Notes: generated by a model from the sequence alone, not told the origin. Counted from the stretch's first letter, positions 22,356-35,407 are shown. The stretch is DNA of 64,000 bases from Diadophis punctatus similis (GCA_023053685.1 JALIGW010000062.1:2406604-2470603), one strand, 5' to 3'. Program-made: numbers and translations.

Positions 22356-24244
22356 GAGACCCCTCTATCCTCTCCTCCCCCTCCCCCTCTCCTCACAGTC
22401 AGATGTTTTGCAAGGAATTGAGGTGTGGTCTAGGCTGACACCCAAACCATTGTTTGGAACTTAGGCCATATCCCAGCTGTCACCCAGAGTGAAATGGGAG
22501 GAAAGAGGGGTGGGGATGACCTCATAGAGAAAGGTCAATGGCTGGCAGCATTCCTGATCTTTTGGGAACCATTGAAATGCTCTCCAGATCCATCATGACT
22601 CTTACTCTGGAAAGTCCTTCCCAAGAAGAGGCGGAGGAAGGGGGAGGAAACGACTTCTCTCCCCCAACCGGCTCCACCTTCAGGCAAGGCTGCTGTCTGT
22701 GGTGGCTGGCTGGCTGGGAGAGATTCTTCTTGTGGAGGCGTTACTGAAAGCCAGGAAAAAAGAGAGGAAGCTGCGCTGACTCAGCCGTCGCCCTCGGTTA
22801 CCTCTTAGTCTTTGCTTAAGGACTCCAGCCCCACATCTGGGATGTGGCCGGTTCCAGGAACCAGCCCTGGTACCCTGGCTGGACACGGCCTCTTCCTGCC
22901 AGCTGTTGGCATCCTAGTGAGGAAAGGGCCTTGTTGCTCCTTCTGTTGTAGGAGGGAGAAAGGGGATGGGGAGGGACAAGTTCTCTGCTCCAGAGCCACC
23001 TTAAAACGTATGCCGGATTTGCCTCCAAGCGCTCTTGATTTTTCTGCCCTTGTCGTTTTTGTGACTTCCAGGAGAGTTGGTTCAAAACTCATTATGCTTT
23101 GACATTTATTTACGAAGGCTGAAAGCAGCTGGAGCTGACTGTGGATAAATGAAAATTGATCTTTAGGGAGAGGGAGGGGGGCCTGAGTCTTCTCTCCCAG
23201 AGCCTATTAACTCCTTGTGATTCCAAACAAACTTTGCATGCTGGTGTTTTAAATAAAAGGAGGCAAAGAGCCCTGCCAGAGATGTAAACTCTAGGGAGCC
23301 CAGGGAAGTCAGACTCTCTATGAATGGTCTGGAATTGCAGAACAAAGCGGGGGGGGGGGACCAACTGGAAGGACGTGTGCCTCACTTGAATGCCCAATCC
23401 TGGGTGGAGAAGATGGGTTCCACTGCAGAGCTGGTTCTTGCTGGGTAGGAGCTCCCTGGTGGGCACAGGGGACTGACTGACTGGGGGCAGGCTGCCTTGG
23501 AAAGCCCTGGCTCTGGAGGGGGGCACCCCTTTTGAAGGATGGCTCCCCAGCACGCTCTTAAAGGGAATGGCGGGTAAGGTGCCTGGAGATTCCTCCAAGG
23601 GGCGAGGCCCAGAGGGGAGCTCTGCCCACCGGACCTTGTAGCAACCTCTTGGTTCCAGAATCAGAAACCCTGGAGGGCTGAGAAGCAGGTTGTGGGGGAC
23701 CCACTGTCCCCAGTTTGCCCTGAGGGCTGGGCTTGTGGGGAGAGCCGTCTGGGGAGGAAGTGCCACTCAGAAGTGCCGAATGGGTTCCCATCCCAGCCCT
23801 GCCTGACTGGTTCATCGGCCTCAATAGATTTTTCTCCTTGTTTTCTGCTTTCAACGAAAAGCTCCTCCCAATAGCGGGAAAATAGCTAATAAAATTTGGG
23901 AAAACGGCAGTCCCCATTCGTGTCTCCCCCCCCCAAATTCCCTTAAAAGGGAGCTGCCGCCTCTTTGCTCGGCTTCTGCTCTTTTCTGTCACAAGTCCCA
24001 GCTGGTTTTGCCTCCAGCTTCCTGCTACAAGCCTTGGGTTTTATGGCAGCTGGTTGTGTTTCATTCCTTGGTTGGATGCTGTTCCTTCTCAATATGCCCC
24101 CCCTGCCCCACCCCCAGCATTTAGAAATCTCTGTGCCTCTTTAGGTGCCTTTTTCTTCTTCTCCTACTTGGTATTGTTTGTGGTTGCACCTTATTTCACA
24201 GGATTTCTCATCCTTCCTGCTCCGTCTTTTCTGTTCCCCCAGGG
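22356..24244. other. Intron, no recognised feature
   Basis: About 1.9 kb, GC-rich, with no recognised gene or repeat. Confidence 0.4.
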
Positions 24245-24367
24245 AAGCAGGCCCCCTTCCTCCTCTTCCTCCTCCTCCTTTTCCTCCTCCTCCTCCCTCC
24301 CTCCCCCTCTTCCTCTTCCCCCCTCCCCCTCCCTCCCCCTCCTCTTCCCCCTCTTCCCCCTCCCCTC
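24245..24367. repeat. Pyrimidine (CCT/CTT) tract
   Basis: About 120 bp almost entirely C and T on the plus strand. The homopurine-homopyrimidine composition could allow triplex formation. Length is likely variable. Confidence 0.88.
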
Positions 24368-25406
24368 TTGCTAGTAGTTGGACTCTCTTGCAAGCATGAC
24401 TTGTGAAAACACGACAAGGTTGTCATAAAGATCAGCTGTAACATACCAGGGAACAGTTGGTGGGAAGCGATGCGTGTCCCGCTTGGACGGCTTCCCTGCA
24501 ACTCGCCTGCCTGCCTGTCCAAACGCATCTGTGTCTTGTGCAGAAAAGGCCTGGGTCCAAGGAAGGGACTTTGGCGGGAACCAAGGCGAGGGGAAAGGCA
24601 CACACGTTGAAAGTGTAAAAGGGCTGCCACAGTTTTGGGGTGCCCTTTATTGGGGAGGTGGCAGGGGGTAAGAGCCTCACAAGTGGTCTTCGTAGTCAGG
24701 GCTCCCAGGCAGACGGGCATGGAGGCCATTCCTTTTCGTGGGCCTTGGATGGTTTCCTTTCTTTCCTTTAGCTGTTGCACAACTGCTGCAGGCAGAGGAG
24801 GTTGTGTTTGTGACGTGCTCTGCCTGTTGTGCTTACACAGCAACTCGGCCCCTGTCACATTCGCCTAATTCATTCTCTCAGCTGCTCGGACGCATCCTTC
24901 GGCGCTGGGGAAGAGCCAGGTGGGCGCACGTGAGCGCCTTCTGCTCTGGGAGTCGGTAGGGACTGTGTGGCCCCGATGGCTCAGTGGCCAGGCGGGGGCT
25001 GCTGCTTTCCTTCCAGGCTAATGCGGGGCCAGTTTAGGAAAGTGGCTGGAGGATTCAGTGGCTTGGTCCTCGCCCCAACCGTGGCTTGCCATCAGGAGAG
25101 GCAGCCACCGGTCTTCCTCCTGATCACTTGGGGGGCCAGGCTGAGTGAGGCCCTGCTGTGGGGGACCCAGGTGGGCTATTCCTTCCTTTTGAAGGGTGCT
25201 AGAAGAGCCCAGCTGTGAGGTGAGAGGGGGCAGCCTTGGAAGGGGGGCGGAGTCTGCCGTTGGCCGGCAATGATCACGGCAGGAGTGGCATCTGGAGTAG
25301 CTGCAAAATGGTTCCTTGGAGGGATCAGTGGCAGCTTCTCGGTCTGCAGCCTCCTAGAATTAAAATACTGCTTTTTCCTTTCCTTTATATTTCTATCAGT
25401 TTAGAG
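24368..25406. other. Intron, no recognised feature
   Basis: About 1.0 kb without a recognised gene or repeat. Confidence 0.4.
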
Positions 25407-25545
25407 CCGTGATGGTGAATCTATGGCACACGTGCCACAGGTGGCACACGGAGCCCTCTCTGCAGACATGTGAGCCATTGACCAGCTCAGCTCCACTGCG
25501 CATGTGCACGTGCCTCCCACTGGTCAGCTGATTTTCGGGTCAGAC
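25407..25545 (+). mobile_element. Truncated hAT-type MITE
   Basis: The left end matches the MITE at 2405-2829 for about 140 bp, including CACAGGTGGCACACGGAGCC. The right terminal repeat is not found nearby, so it is a broken copy. Confidence 0.72.
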
Positions 25546-28044
25546 ACGCATGCTTTCTCCTCACATTCTGCGGCCCATGCCTTCCCGGATCTCTGAAGAT
25601 TCCACCCCAGCGCTGTTTGGGCACGCAAGGCTTTCCCCCCTCCCCGCTCTGTTTCTTGGCCCCTCCCCTTTTCATTGCCTTCTTAAATCCCCTATCAAGC
25701 ATCCTCTGTGTTGGAAAAACAGACCTGCTCTGGGGGAGGCTCCCTTCCTGGGGCCCCCAGAGGCAATCTGCCCCTTTGCTGGCAAAGAGGAAGGTCAAGC
25801 AACTGTGCCACACCCCAGGGGTTCCAGATGAAGCTGCCTCAGCAGAAGCCCCTCCTCTGGCCTGGGGGGGGGAGAACTTGGGCCTTTCGCCACAGTAGAA
25901 GTGACACATTTTCCGCCCCACCTTGAATGGACATTCTTCCCACCTCCCCCTTCCTGGTTCGGACTTCTTGCTGAAGGGGGCTACAACACAAGACAAGTGG
26001 AATCTGCCTGCCACCCTCCTCCTCCTGCAGGGGAAATGCCCACCGATCACTGCCCGTGGCAGGCGATGGCAGGCTGAGCAGGACCTGCTCCCTCCTTTGC
26101 TGCCCCCACCCCGGCCTGACCCACGTACATTTGGGTCCCCTCGTGTTCCTTGTCGCCATACGGGCATGCAAGTTCCCCTGTGCTTTGCTAGGAGGCAGGG
26201 GCCAGGGGTGGGACCCCGACATTCCCTGTTGGGCTGCTTCAGCCTCCCACGCCATTTCACCGTTCAGGCTGTTGCTGCTTCGGCCTTGTGCCAAACAGGA
26301 AGGGCCACAGAGCCACGGCCAAGGAGCAACATTGCGCAGCCAGACTCCTGGCACGAGGCGCAGGACAATGGCAGCCAAGGAGGTGGGGGAGGCCATGCCG
26401 GCACCCGCCTGAAATGGCCCCCTTCCAATCCCTCCCACTGCTGGCTGCTTGCCTCAGCTCGGTGGGAATGGGCCGTAACAGAGTTCCCTGCTTGATGGTA
26501 TTGGCCGTTGGTGCCGATGGCCTAAAGGGGAAGCTTCATCTTAAGGGCGAGCAGCATCGGGCTCTCTGGTCAGCTGGGCAGCCTTTGCAAGATCAGGAGG
26601 GAGGCCAAGGGGGGACAATGCGGGTGGATGGGGCTGTGTCATTGCCAAGGGCAGCAGTCTTGTTTTACCTTTACTCCCTTTGGAGAGGCAGTTGTGTTTT
26701 TAAAACCATATTGTGCCTAGTTTAGGAGTTATACTAAATGCTTGTTGGGCCTTTCAAAAGGTTGGGAAAAGATACTGTTGATTTCTCTGAAACTGGCTGG
26801 GAAAACTTGGGCTATTTTGTCAAAATAGGCTAAGAGATTCCTTGGCAGCACGTGGGCCTCGTACCCTCCACTCTTCGTGGGAGTCAGGTTCTCTTCATGC
26901 TGCCTGAGGGTCCCGACCCAGGACCTGTGTTTGTGGTCTTGGGAGGAGCACCAGTCGTGGGTGTCCAGGGGCTTCGTTGAGGCCTTTAGGGGAGGTCGAG
27001 TAGGAGTGGCTTGTGACTTGGAAGTCCTCCTGGACTTGTGGCTACTGCTGGATCTGTAGGTGGAGATTGTAGCTACAACAGCCTCTGTCCAGCTTCAGCT
27101 GGTGCAGCAGTTGGATGCTTTCCTTGAAGCTGGACTGCTACAATGGGTTTTACATGGAGCGACCATTGAAGCCAACTCAGAAGTTGCCTTGATGCGGTTA
27201 GCAGGTTCTGGTTCTGCAGGCAGCTCCTGGCTTGCACCAAGCTTTGGGGTTGAGATGCGAGTGCTGGGCCTGGGTGGCTTCTCTCCATGGATGTCCACTG
27301 CAGTTTCCTTCCAGAAGTGACCTGCCCAGTCACTCCTTTGGCAGGGAGAAGCTCCAGGACGGAGACAGTGGGTTTTCTGTGGTGGCTTCATGCTATTGTT
27401 TAGGAAGACTGTGAGGAGAACATTTTACCCTGGTTGGCCCAGAAGTGCACCTTTTTTTTGCACGTTTTCTGCTTTTGAATGGAATTTCAATCCGTGAGGT
27501 TTTTTTTTAAATTGTCACAAATGGCAGGAAGTTGCCTGGGAATGCAGCAGCGTAAACATGCGGATAAATAAATGGATGAGGAAATGGGCTGTGTCATTTT
27601 GAATAAGTTGGAGAGGTTTAGCCCAGAGAGATGAATGAGGCAGGCTGGGTCTGCCGCCTCCAATCATAGGTTGGTGATGCCAGCAGACAGGACTGGGTGG
27701 GTGGAAGGCAGGGCTGGGGGTTGTCAGCCTTCAAAAATGACTCTCCTTGGCTTCTGTTTATGGTGCATTAAGTCAGCCTGATCTCCTTGTCTCCTTGAGG
27801 TTGCTTTCTTGCTTGTTCAGTTACAGTAAATACATAAATGGCAGAATATGCTTCATAGACTTGACCCAGCTCAATTTGGCAAAATAAAAAGGGTTAAATA
27901 AAATTAACACATAAAATATTTATGATGTTAGGCAGCTTTACAAATAGTGATTTTTGATATATTTATTCTCTTCCCTGTCAAGATGGGCCTCTTTTAGGAA
28001 CCCTGGTTAACATTTTCAGACATCTGGCCAAGATCCAGTCTACT
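25546..28044. other. Intron, no recognised feature
   Basis: About 2.5 kb. The first two thirds are GC-rich with many chance open frames; 27820-28000 is A+T-rich. No recognised gene or repeat. Confidence 0.4.
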
Positions 28045-28660
28045 TTGGTCTCAGAATAACAGTTTTGGAAAAGACCTTGGAGGTCTTCTAGTTCAACTCC
28101 TTGCTCAAGCAGGAGACCCTAGACCATTCTGGACAAATGGCTTCCATTCTCTTCTTAAAAACCTCCAGTGATGGAGCACACACAGCTTCTGGAGGGAACC
28201 CATTCACTGGTTAATTGTTCTCACTGTCAGCAAATTTCTTCTTAGTTCTAGGTTGGATCTCTCCTTGATCATTCTTTCACCCTTCACTTCTTGTCCTGCC
28301 CTCAGGTGCTTTGGAGAAGAGGTTGAGACCCTCTTCTCTGTGACAGCCCATTAGATATTGGAATTCTGCTATCATGCCAGGCCTAGTCGTTCTCTTCGTT
28401 AGACTAGACATACCTAGTTCCCTCCATTGTTCATCATATGGTTTAGACTGCAGAACCCTATTGCCTTTGTTGCTCTTTTCTGCACTCTTTCTAGGATCTC
28501 AACATATATATTGTTTTGTATTATGGTGGTCAGAATTGCATGCAGTATTCCAAGTATGGTCTCACCAGTGCAATATAATATTATCCCTCTGTGAATGCAG
28601 CCCAGGATTGCATTGGCTCTTTTGGCAGCTGTAGCACACCTGGGGTTTCCTTACCTCGCA
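28045..28660 (-). mobile_element. CR1 LINE 3' region, antisense
   Basis: About 600 bp reading as the complement of the CR1 3' region: CTCAAGCAGGAGACCCTAGA, TTGTTCTCACTGTCAG and, further in, the segment coding the CR1 C-terminus (TGGTCTCACCAGTGCAATAT). Indels and stops throughout. Confidence 0.85.
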
Positions 28661-29724
28661 GTGGAGGTTGAATGGGCCAGAAGATGCTTCTTTCCTGAAC
28701 CAGTCATGCAGTCACTCCAAGGATCCAGCCCAAAGAGTCTGTTGTAAGGGGAAATGCCCTGAAAAAGGAGCTGCCCCAGAAGATGGCACGTCTTCTAGGT
28801 TGGGGGCGTGGGGGGGGGGTTGTTAGGCAAAGATGGAGAGCCACTGGGTGGGTGGGGGATTGTCCTGCATAGTTTGGGAGCTGGACTAAAAGATTGCAGC
28901 CAAGTCTAGAGTTTTATAACTATGCAAAACCTCAAAGCTATGCCAAAGAATGAGAGAAATCTCAAGGCTTACTGTGCAGTTGAACAAATCTCAACAATGT
29001 TCTTGGCTTATCTGATTGTTTTCAAGGGCAGGACAAGGTGGTTGATGGTAGCTTGGCCAGGATGGCCGAATTCCCGGTTTTTGCATTCAATAACTTTCTG
29101 GCCACAGCCCCCACCCCTCCCTCCACAGCAGGCCCTGATGACCAGGCTCAGAGGGAGGGAGGGGACTGTCTTCCTGGCAAGGCGTCAGACATGGCTGAGC
29201 TTCTCTGGGAGGGGATCAAGCAGGAGGGAGGGACTAGGTGGAGCCCTGTCTCTGGAGGTCAGGCAAGGTTGTGTTATGGGAGCAAAAGCTTTAAAAGGGA
29301 GGGAGGGGGAGGGAATCCAGAAACATCAGTCTCCCTCTCTCCGTGGAAAGGGGTCTCACCTTGATATGGTTGTGTGTCTCTTCAGAGAGCAAGAGAGAGA
29401 AGTGGAGCCAAAGTAGAGCCTCTCTGTGAAAGAGCAGCCCAGCCTCCCTTTCCACTTTTTTCTAAAACCCATCAGCATCTGCCGTCTGGTCAGGTAAATC
29501 CAGAATTCTAGAAGAGAGGAGAGTTTTTGACTTGCGATGATATTCTTTCTTTCGGGTGTTTCATCTGCCCACCTCTGCCTCTCTTCTTGGGCTCAGCTGC
29601 CTTCAAAGGATGCCACTTCCAGTTTTGGCCCCCGGGGTCAGCCCTTCTTGATGCTGCTCGCCTTCAAGCATGTCCTTTGCCCGTTGATGGGAGGAGTCGT
29701 GATTTTTTTAAATAGATTTTTTTT
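28661..29724. other. Intron, no recognised feature
   Basis: About 1.1 kb, no recognised gene or repeat. Confidence 0.4.
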
Positions 29725-29960
29725 TACCCAGCCATTATTATTTTTATAAATAACTCAAACCAGCTAATGTACCCAATGTTCATCCTAGTTTCCCCAAAGC
29801 AACAACCCTGTGAGGTGGACTGGGCAGAGAGAAAATGCAGACCCAAAATTCCAGGCACCTTTCATGTTTGTTCAGGTGGGACTAGAACTCCCTGTCTCCT
29901 GGTTTCCAGCCTGGGACCTTAAACACCAGACCAAAGTAGTATATCTTTCAGACCAAGTGC
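29725..29960 (-). mobile_element. tRNA-derived SINE, second family
   Basis: Complement of the family at 22130-22355: an A+T-rich tail with TTTATAAATAACTCAA at the left, AACAACCCTGTGAGGTGG in the middle and GACTAGAACTCCCTGTCTCC (B-box complement) at the right. Diverged. Confidence 0.65.
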
Positions 29961-32198
29961 CTCTCAAGTTCACACATTTGTGAATCTGGCAGATTTAGTG
30001 GCTGAATTTGAAATATTTATAAAGGTTTTGCTAGTATTTGAATTTTTATGCACGTTTCTCGGAAGATACATTTTCGTTGACAATCTTGCTTTATGTACAT
30101 AATTTTGCAAACAATGTTTTAAATAGAATACTTACCGTTTTCATTAATGTATTTCTTTTTCATCGGCCTTTTCTCAGCTACTCACACTGGCAAAACCGAG
30201 TTGCAAAATGCGGACCACTGAGAATTATTGAACAATGACATGTCTTCTGCATATGGCTTCATTTGTTTATTGTTCCAAAAATGCAAAATTAGGTACTTTC
30301 TCATTCAGAAGTTTGTGCTGGGTTTGTGTCCGGTTTGATTCCAAGGGGAAGGAAGTATAATTGCTCTTTGGTTTGGTGACTTTAGCAAATCGAAAGCAAT
30401 TCTGCGGAATGCTCTGAATGTTGAATGGGGCAAAAGGGATTCTTGGGAAGAATTTAAATGGGTTGGTCAGTTCCTGGGGGGGAGACGTTCCCCACCCACC
30501 TCGCCCATCCCCTTTCCCCTCTGCCTGCTGGGCACGGTGCCCGTTCTACTCTGCCAGGCTTGGAAGTGGCTTTGTGTAAAATCTGGAATCTCCTCCTCCT
30601 CCTCCTGCTTCAGATTGATGTGTTTATTTCGTAGGCTTATTGATGTCATATTTAGGAAACAAACCAAAACCAGAATACTAAAAAAAAAGTGCAATGCTGT
30701 TTCTACAGGCATTTTTAATACAGAAAATGTTTTCTGATAGCCAAAAGCACTAAAACTGGTAAAAATAGTGGAATAGAGCAAAAATGAATGTGGAACTTCT
30801 CGTGTGATTTCAGCGTCATTTTCAATAAAATGGAAAGTTTATTGACTGAAACATTTTACTGAAACATAAATGAAGATTTAAGAAAGCGAATGCAGTATTA
30901 GGCTTAAGAGGACAGACAAGAAACAGAGTCCCAGAGCAGGACTGGAAGGGGGGGGGGAGAAATCTAATGTAGGGTCTGTTCTCCAGCCTTAAAGGTCTCT
31001 CTCCCCACTCCTAATTCTATCCCAGTTTGGTTTGCATTGGGTATATTTCTGCTCTTGAAAATTGTAGGAGTTGCTTGCAGCAAGGGGGCAACTCACCAAG
31101 TAGTTTTACACTCCTGAGATCTGAGCCCACTTCTTAGTGTCCCTTACTCCCGAGGGGCAGCCCTGAAAACCGGTGAGGCAGGTCACTCAGCGTGGTATTT
31201 GTCTGCCCGGCTGGTTCTGGGCTCTGCAGGTGCTGACGGTTGGGGTCAGGCTGGGCAGAAGGGGCCCGAGGGGCTGGATCCTCCTTCAGGAGCAGAGCCA
31301 GGTCTCCAACCCTGGAAGTTCTCCAAGGTTCTGCTTGTTTGGCAGTGGGGAGCCCAGTTTCCCTGGGTGTAACAGCAGAAACTGTGTTTGAAGCAGAGCG
31401 CCATGGAAACTAGTTTATTCCCTCAAGATCCCTCCCCCCCCTCCAGATTAGTGTTAGATCTGGGCCGCCTGAAGTAAGAACTCTTCTAGCAGAATTGTTC
31501 TGGTTGTCCAGGGGCTTCAGGATCCACTTCAAAGTAATGCTTATGCAACACAAATCCCCCATGACTCGGTCCAGCTCATCTCTGAGTGGAGCCTGTCTCC
31601 TGTGTCCAGTTTGAGTGGAAGGGAAAGCCACAGGGTGGGAGCAGGCAAGGCGCAAGGTTGGCCAACAAGGTCACCACACCTGAAACTCTGATGCCCTCCC
31701 TCTCGACTCTGGGACTTGCCCCTGGCTCCTTTGGGGCTGAAGGTTCTCTTGATGCTCTCATTTCGCATTCTTAATTAATCCTAATTTCTGAGTATCCCCA
31801 AATAAATATCTTTCATTGTTTGCCAGCTGGAGTCTTAGAATTGCTACTGCTTTTGCTCAGAGCCCTGCCGACTCTCAGCCTTCCCCAAGACCGGCATGTG
31901 AAGGCAAAGAGGCAGAGATTTGGGGGGGGGCTTCTTGGTCAGTCAGCCCCCCCCATTAATTAAGCAGAAAACCAGCACCCATAAGCTTAAAGTAAATCTT
32001 TGAATAACAGTTTCAAGGTTTGTAATTTATCCCCTTTTTTGCTCCTGTGCAAACCTAATGATAATATTCAAGAGCCAGATGTTTCCCAGTGGGGAAGCTG
32101 CTTGACATCTGGGCCTTGTTGTTACGATGGACTTGTTTGCTCTCGGGCTCTTTGATCACATGAATTGACCCTTCCCAGTTTCTCCCTTAGTTTTAAGA
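29961..32198. other. Intron with A+T-rich non-repeat blocks
   Basis: About 2.2 kb. Two A+T-rich blocks (30000-30350 and 30640-30920) do not resemble any repeat in the window and are candidates for conserved non-coding sequence, judged by composition only. The rest is ordinary intron. Confidence 0.4.
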
Positions 32199-32316
32199 CA
32201 GGGGTCTCCAACCTTGGCAACTTTAAGGCTGGCGGACTTCAACTCCCAAAGCTGGTTGGGGAATTCTGGGAGTTGAAGTCCTCCAGGCTTAAAGTTGCCA
32301 AGGTTGGAGACCCCTG
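32199..32316. mobile_element. Short hAT-type MITE, 118 bp
   Basis: Terminal inverted repeats begin CAGGGGTCTCCAACCTTGGC, with the complement at the right. Flanks are TTTTAAGA (32191-32198) and GTTTAAGA (32317-32324), an 8-bp duplication with one mismatch. The inner ACTTCAACTCCCA relates it to the element at 4251-4352. Confidence 0.88.
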
Positions 32317-32324
32317 GTTTAAGA

Positions 32325-33610
32325 AAGAAAGGCAATGTATGAAATTGGGAGAGAGAACAGTGGGATGAAACTGAAATTTAGGTTGATCCGTTTTCTTTTT
32401 TTCCTGGGCCCTTTAAGTTCTGTGGGTAGCTCTTTTTTCAAAATTTTCTGCATTGCCTGATGATGGACATGAATGGATGGCAAATTAGCTTGTGGGTTGG
32501 GTTCGCACAACCATCTATAGCACTTGTTCAGAGCACAAAGCAGCCACGCGCTTCAGCCTGACCTGCTATTCCAACCTGGTCCCTGCCGTGAAGGTGGGGT
32601 TTGGCAGGTGGGGTTGAAGGAGACCTGAATCACAATTGCCGGGCACCTAGCCCTGGAAGCCAAAGAAAAACTGGGGTCCAACGTCAGGAAATGCCACCGG
32701 ATTAGATGGTGAAAGTAAAGAACGGATTTGAGGGATTAGAATTGATAAATAGGGTGACCAAAGAGCTTTGGACTGAAATTTGTGATATCACTTAAGATGA
32801 AACAAAGAAACAAACAAAAAACCCAAATACAGAAAATTACGTGAGGATGAAACGCGTGTCTGCTGGTTAATTAAAGCAGCTGAAGAGAGGCAGAACATTA
32901 AAGGCAAGAGAGGAGGGGGAAATGAACCCACTGACATTTCTGATTTCTAGAGAAAAGCAAGGGCTGCTTGGTGTTGGGGAGCAAGTATGGAAATAGAGCA
33001 GTGGCCAAAGGACCGGAAAAGACGAATTCATAATTCAAAGGCCAGGGCTAAAGAATCCTGGAACTGAACCCAACAAACCTCTTGTCTCACGTGTGAGGAA
33101 GAGAAAGGTCCAGATTCGGCCAGGCTGACTTCAGCAATTCAGGGACGAAGGACTTGTGGCTGCTGCCAGGGCACCCAGGTTCACACCCAGGCAGCGTCTT
33201 CTCATGGGCAGTGGGAAAGGAGAGAAGGCTCCCCGGAGGCACCCACCTTTTGGGGCTTTGGGCTACACAAACGCCGAGCAGCTCTTAAAAACGTGGATAT
33301 ACAAGGCTGCCTCTTGAAGAATTGGTACAAGGAAGAGGAGGGGGCAGTTTCGTGCAACGTGGAGCAACTTAGTGGTCCAGAATTGGAAAGAGGGCACTGA
33401 GGTTGTGTACTGGCATCGGGAAAGGATGGGCTTGGAGCCTGGTAGTTTTGCATTTTGTGCATTGCAGAGTGATGATTTAGGGCACAAATTGGGGATTGGG
33501 GATGATGGTTTTTATTGTTGGGTTTTTTTTAAAGGATCTTAACACTGTTGCTAGGAGCCAACCAGAATTGAGGCTCATGAGATGAGCAACTATATAAGCC
33601 ACATACTGTT
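32325..33610. other. Intron, no recognised feature
   Basis: About 1.3 kb with no recognised gene or repeat. Confidence 0.4.
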
Positions 33611-33709
33611 CATGCATGCATGCATGCATGCATGCATACAAACACATACATACATACATACATACATACATACATACATACATACATACATACATACATA
33701 CATACATAC
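33611..33709. repeat. Compound (GCAT)n / (ATAC)n microsatellite
   Basis: About 27 bp of GCAT followed by about 70 bp of nearly perfect ATAC units. An open frame on the minus strand through it is just the repeat translated. Confidence 0.95.
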
Positions 33710-33951
33710 TCTTACCTTACTGGCTTTAACTTGTCAACAGAAATAGTGGACTAGAAGAAATAGAAACTGAAATTAAACCTGAGGACAAATTTCAAGAGCC
33801 TTAAATATTTAGCTGATCCTGCTTAGATAGCTGGATGTGAGGAAGAACTTCAGGAATGTCTTGATGACTTGAAAGAAAACCCTTTTTTGTCAAAGTCATT
33901 TTTATCAGTGCCCTGGATGGGACTTGACTTAGCAGGTTTGTAGATGACAGA

Positions 33952-33953
<2 letters not shown>

Positions 33954-34011
<58 letters not shown>

Positions 34012-34049
34012 CCTCCCTCCCTCCCTCCCTCCCTGTGTGTGTGTGTGTC
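33954..34049. repeat. Compound (CT)n (CCCT)n (GT)n microsatellite
   Basis: About 53 bp CT, 26 bp CCCT and 16 bp GT in series, within the old CR1 fragment. Confidence 0.95.
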
Positions 34050-34166
34050 TAAAGCATTAGAAGAAAGAGAGAAGATTCAAAAAGATCTAGACTTAGGTGA
34101 GCGATGGATGGGCTAAAAGAAACAAGATAGTATTTGCCAGGCAGAAATGCCAACATATGATCTGCC

Positions 34167-34181
34167 GGGGGGGGGGGGGGG
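34167..34181. repeat. Poly(G) run, 15 bp
   Basis: Uninterrupted G run inside the old CR1 fragment. Confidence 0.85.
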
Positions 34182-34639
34182 ACAAGCATATAACGGTCAA
34201 TAAAGGTTGGGTGAGGTCTGTTTGGCAGCAGCATGTGTGAAAGGGGCTTGGGTCTCCTTGTCAGCCACAAGTTAAATGTGAGCCGGTGGCGCCACGAAGC
34301 TGCTAAAAAATGAATGAGTGGAAACAGGAGCCTTCAAATATCTGAGGTGTGGTTACACCCCAAAGAGAGCAGACCTGTTCTGTTTGCCTGGACACCATCT
34401 GGGGCTCTTCTGAGGCTGCTAACTTGGAGGAGTTGTTCAGGGTTCTTGACCAGTTGAATTCTACCCTCTGTGGACCCAAATCTCGCCCTCCGAAATCAGT
34501 CAGAAGGGGAGGAAATGCTGAAGGCCTGGGAGGGAGGGAGGCAGGAGCACTTGCCACCTTGAAGAAGTAGTTGAAGAGCCATCTCTGGACTCCACGCTTG
34601 TAGAGAACTTCACCCGGTCCCCAGGAGGATCTTGGAGTC

Positions 34640-34965
34640 CTGCAACTGCGAAGGATCCTGCATGGAGCTGATTATGTGGATCCCCTTCAGTTAGAATTCA
34701 GACCAGGGAGTGGGGCAGGAATGACATGGTCATTTTTACAGGTAAATGTTTAGGATTTGTAAGCTGCCCTGAGTTATCCTGTGGGTGGCCGATACATTTG
34801 ATTGTTTGATAGATTTATTTATTTATTTACTTGGAAAGTGGGAGTGCAGTGATCCCTGCCCCTCTCAGATCTTCTGGCACAATTGAGCATGGCCTTCTCC
34901 TGGGGAAATTGGGAGTTTAGCTGTGATGGGCAGAGTGATGCTATTGATCAGAGATTCGATATTGA
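34640..34965 (+). mobile_element. Very old L2 LINE RT remnant
   Basis: GATTATGTGGATCCCCTTCA and on reads as a worn version of the YLDPFQSGFR block, and GGCACAATTGAGCATGGCCT as the DTIDHG block, both clear in the L2 at 54700-54900. An L2-like tail (GCCCTGAGTTATCC, then ATTT repeats, about 34760-34830) lies between them, so a later insertion is likely. Weak but ordered match. Confidence 0.5.
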
Positions 34966-35407
34966 TATGGGATGCTCTCCGCCGCGCTATCATCCTCCCT
35001 AGTGCCAGGTGAGGTAATATCAGAATCTTATTATACAGCACCATCCAGAGGTGAAGAGGAGATGCAGTGGGAGGCTATGTCCCTATCTGGAGGCTTTAAG
35101 GGCCAGGATGGACTGAATTCTGGCAGGCAGGATGGCTGGCTGTTCATCCCAAGGACCGCGTGGCGGCTCTGGAAAGGGGCCACTTTTTTAGATGTTCTTC
35201 TCCTTGCAGAAAAAAAAATGCAGAATCTCCTCGCCTGCCATTGTCAAGAAGGCCAGAAAGGGGGTGTTCAATCTTAGCTCTCCCCAATGACCTTCCTATT
35301 CCTTCATGGAGAAAGAAGATGACTGTATGTTGGCCAGTGCCTTCCATTCCTCCAATGCCCTTAGAGAGGAAAGCACTGAGCAGAATCATGCCTGCCTCTT
35401 TGTCCAT
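34966..35407. other. Intron, possibly further L2 decay
   Basis: About 440 bp. It may continue the old L2 remnant, but I cannot support specific motifs. Confidence 0.3.

Larger units (their letters stand above)
33870..34325 (+). mobile_element. Old CR1 RT fragment split by a microsatellite
   Basis: Plus-strand sequence reads as a decayed CR1 RT. GCAGGTTTGTAGATGAC matches the FADD region. GATTCAAAAAGATCTAGAC matches the KIQKDLD block, and CACGAAGCTGCTAAAAAA the AAKK block, all of which are readable in the CR1 at 20150-21345. A compound microsatellite (33954-34049) and a G run (34167-34181) have expanded inside. No intact frame. Confidence 0.7.

Noticed and set aside
25487..26438. Overlapping 200-250-codon frames on both strands
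   Set aside because: Opposite-strand overlaps in GC-rich sequence, no domain, part of it inside a MITE remnant.
27060..27391. Possible exon with Leu/Gln-rich peptide
   Set aside because: No clear splice sites in frame and no match to any VAV2 exon that I know.
33477..33707. A Met-Tyr-Val-Cys repeat protein
   Set aside because: Translation of the ATAC microsatellite.
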